Positions 16,006 to 17,444 of a stretch of DNA of 17,444 nt are shown in pieces. Position numbers and translations under genes: made by a program. The notes below the pieces were generated by a model, which saw only the letters and a list, made by a program, of their open reading frames with translations, was not told where the DNA came from and ran no database searches. This DNA is from an uncultured Rickettsiales bacterium (GTDB taxonomy: Bacteria > Pseudomonadota > Alphaproteobacteria > Rickettsiales > Midichloriaceae). The stretch spans positions 1-17,444 of the forward strand of contig CALKVD010000077.1 of assembly GCA_937996615.1 (NCBI GenBank), written 5' to 3'. Position 1 is the first letter of the stretch. Each line of letters opens with the position of its first letter.

Positions 16006-16045
16006 AATGGTTTTAGTTTAATTGTCCAAGACTAACTACTACTTA

Positions 16046-17092
16046 TTAGTTTGTTGGTACTGGATACGAAGTAAGCAAAAAGAATTTAGGATTATTTTCG
16101 TTATTCTCAATATGTTTTTGTTGCCTACTATTTTGATTATCGCTTTCAATTTCTGTTACTTTTTGGACCGTTTGAGATTCGCTCAGGTCTTTATTTGTTG
16201 CTCCAATTGTTGCAGATTGAGTTTGGGTATTATTGGGTTCTGCTGTACTTATTTGAGACACGTTTTGTTTTTGGATATTTTGTTTTGGTTTGTTTTTATC
16301 GCTGAATATATTTTCAATTAATTTTTTAACTCCGAGATTATTTTCAACCTTTGGTTGCTTGACTATGATTTTTTGTTTGGTATCAAATGAATCATAACTT
16401 TTGCGTAGTATCAATACTACTTTATTAGTTTGATATGGATAATATTGTGCTTTTTTTGACGCTTCAGTTAGAAAGTTCTCATTATTAATTTGTTGATTTA
16501 TAGCTTGGTTTTCCACCTCATTTTGGTTTGCTGTAAGCAGATTTGTAGTTTGGGTCTCATTGTTTATTTGATTTTTTAATGGAACAGGTTGGCGCAATAG
16601 ACCATGTCCTATTTTAGCTTTGATTTCTGGTTGATAGCTGAGGCGTAATGTTCTGCCGTATTTGTCGGGATATTTTTGGTATTGTGATGATGGTTTCTGA
16701 GTTGCAACTCTATATTTGTTATCATTATCTGTTTTTTGTTGATGACCAATGCAAAGCCAAGTATATATTTTATTAATATTAGCAAATAATGCTGCTTTAG
16801 TAATTTCTTTAGCAGTTTCTAAATTATCATAGGTACTGATTCCTTTGATTTTAGGGTGGGAAAACAAGTAGTCGTTCAACCACTTGTCTGATTTATTGAT
16901 ATGTCTTGAGACTGTATGGGATTGACTATAATAATCATCATTTGCAACAAGATCAAAGGTCTCTACTTGTTTTTTGATATCATCGACTGTGCAACGCTCA
17001 GCTGAATGAGCCTCTGGCTGATAGAAAGCCAAAACAATCCAAACCAGGGCAAATAACTTGAACTTCAATTTAGATTTAGCAAAATGTCCCAC
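16046..17092 (-). CDS. Exported RNase A-like (CdiA-CT type) toxin or effector
   Basis: A 348-residue protein with a Sec signal peptide (basic start, hydrophobic 13-24, cleavage about 28-31). The mature part resembles the bacterial RNase A-like domain known from CdiA C-terminal toxins (founding structure from Yersinia kristensenii): SHTVSRHINKSDKWL (58-72), KGISTYDNLETAKEITKAALFANINKIYTWL (83-113), IGHGLLRQPVP (161-171), NKVVLILRK (223-231) and the terminal FFLLTSYP (337-344). His64 or His59, Thr341 and Tyr343 would be active-site residues; the family Arg seems replaced (Tyr75 in my alignment). Odd: about 100 Gln/Asn/Lys-rich residues (234-335) lie before the last strand, with another such stretch at 173-208. 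The mature part has exactly two cysteines (34, 114). GTG start; own promoter. No CdiA, TPS or immunity gene is visible. Possibly an RNase aimed at host or rival cells. Confidence 0.7.
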   Translation of the reverse strand: MGHFAKSKLKFKLFALVWIVLAFYQPEAHSAERCTVDDIKKQVETFDLVANDDYYSQSHTVSRHINKSDKWLNDYLFSHPKIKGISTYDNLETAKEITKAALFANINKIYTWLCIGHQQKTDNDNKYRVATQKPSSQYQKYPDKYGRTLRLSYQPEIKAKIGHGLLRQPVPLKNQINNETQTTNLLTANQNEVENQAINQQINNENFLTEASKKAQYYPYQTNKVVLILRKSYDSFDTKQKIIVKQPKVENNLGVKKLIENIFSDKNKPKQNIQKQNVSQISTAEPNNTQTQSATIGATNKDLSESQTVQKVTEIESDNQNSRQQKHIENNENNPKFFLLTSYPVPTN

Positions 17093-17129
17093 TGTAGTTA
17101 TATTAAAATTATTTGAATTATCAAAGCTA

Positions 17130-17157
17130 ACTATCTTGAATTACTTTTAAATGTCAA
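17130..17157 (-). promoter_or_regulatory. Promoter of the RNase A-like gene
   Basis: On the minus strand a perfect TTGACA (17157-17152) is followed after 16 nt by GATAGT (17135-17130, 4 of 6). Transcription would start near 17123, giving a leader of about 30 nt before the GTG at 17092. The -35 hexamer contains the TGA stop codon of the upstream kinase-like gene, so the exported protein appears to have its own promoter although the genes are only 61 nt apart. Confidence 0.48.
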
Positions 17158-17444
17158 CCAATTTGTATTATAATATCATTGTTCTTTTTTTTAATGGTGA
17201 TATCATAGCCAGCAGAGAAGACAGAATTAAAATATATACCTAAATTTGCTGAAAATTTTGTTTTGATGATTTTATTAATTTTTTTGGCTATTTGTTTAGG
17301 ACTAACTTTGCTTTCGATCGAGAGTAGAATTTGGTTATTTCGCAAAGTTATAACTATTTGACCAGACTTGGTATACTCCAGGCAATTTTCAAACAGATGT
17401 GATAATAACTTAAGCAAGCAATAGCTATCTCCTTGGAAAATAAA
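17154..17444 (-). CDS. Histidine-kinase-like ATPase domain, eroded, 3' end (partial)
   Basis: The frame is open to the right edge and encodes at least the last 96 residues of a larger protein. The start FIFQGDSYCLLKLLSHLFENCLEYTKSGQIVI looks like the N-box region of a sensor-kinase HATPase domain: a GD-x-x-x-L-x-x-x-L lead, then ENCLEYT in place of the usual ENA-x-x-(Y/F)T. After that the ATP-binding motifs are missing: where a D-x-G-x-G box is expected the protein reads LSIESKVSPKQ, and no G-x-G-x-G (G2) box is present, only SANLGIYFNS. The closing strands (SAGYDITIKKKNNDIIIQIG) fit the end of the fold. It may be a catalytically dead kinase, a ChpT-like phosphotransferase end, or a decaying gene. 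Its stop lies 61 nt upstream of the RNase A-like gene, same strand. Confidence 0.6.
   Translation of the reverse strand, partial: FIFQGDSYCLLKLLSHLFENCLEYTKSGQIVITLRNNQILLSIESKVSPKQIAKKINKIIKTKFSANLGIYFNSVFSAGYDITIKKKNNDIIIQIG

Larger units (their letters stand above)
15456..16045. other. Gene-poor 590-nt region between dapE and the RNase-like gene
   Basis: No protein gene here is convincing. The stretch separates convergent genes (dapE on plus, the RNase A-like gene on minus). It contains, in order: a 12-nt direct repeat TCTGGTTTTTAT (15465-15476 and 15518-15529); a very AT-rich segment to about 15749; the nested palindromic G+C-richer element at 15750-15913; a repeat of ATTCTAGAGA (15920-15929 and 15936-15945); and a 15-nt tandem duplication (15976-16005). 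No tRNA or known RNA consensus (RNase P, SRP, tmRNA) was recognised. Short open frames that overlap on both strands of the palindrome are its by-products. Confidence 0.7.

Noticed and set aside
15681..16021. Short open frames on both strands between dapE and the RNase-like gene (for example minus 15730-15978 and plus 15755-16021)
   Set aside because: They overlap each other across the nested palindrome, have no recognisable domain or ribosome-binding site, and are best explained as by-products of the palindromic repeat.
1..17444. CRISPR array, tRNA, rRNA or complete insertion sequence
   Set aside because: No spaced direct repeats, no tRNA arm consensus, no rRNA-like tract and no transposase coding region were seen on either strand.

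Overview
The window is AT-rich, mostly coding DNA from an alphaproteobacterium, most likely a member of the Rickettsiales with LPS and peptidoglycan genes (Rickettsiaceae-like rather than Anaplasmataceae). Reasons: an NtrY-type sensor kinase; a UvrA with the alphaproteobacterial CPVSG form of the first zinc site; a DapE whose C-terminal NTAHKVNE region resembles my memory of rickettsial DapE; a Kdo-pathway isomerase (KdsD); and a general lack of Shine-Dalgarno sequences with several GTG starts. The species cannot be named from sequence alone.

Layout from left to right: the 3' end of glyA; kdsD (+) converging on lolA (-), with an inverted repeat between them; a divergent lolA/ntrY control region with one near-consensus sigma-70 promoter for lolA; then a long plus-strand run of ntrY-ftsW (2 nt apart), yraN, corA, engB, a 911-residue Na+/solute symporter fused to a histidine kinase, uvrA and dapE. 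About 590 bases without a credible gene follow. They hold a compact, G+C-richer, nested palindromic element of about 160 nt (a MITE-like repeat or a structured RNA) and short tandem repeats. The right end carries two minus-strand genes: a Sec-exported protein that I assign to the RNase A-like CdiA-CT toxin family, and the 3' part of a histidine-kinase-like ATPase domain whose nucleotide-binding motifs look eroded.

Most genes are envelope and housekeeping functions: Kdo/LPS (kdsD), lipoprotein transport (lolA), septal peptidoglycan synthesis (ftsW), diaminopimelate/lysine (dapE), Mg2+ uptake (corA), ribosome assembly and division (engB), and DNA repair (uvrA). There are two membrane sensor kinases and no response regulator in the window, so both look like orphans.

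The most unusual part is the right end. The exported RNase A-like protein keeps the His-containing N-terminal motif and the terminal Thr-x-Tyr motif of the family, but about 100 residues of Gln/Asn-rich sequence lie between its last two predicted strands. It has exactly two cysteines, both in the predicted mature part, its own promoter, and no visible immunity gene or CdiA/TPS delivery partner.
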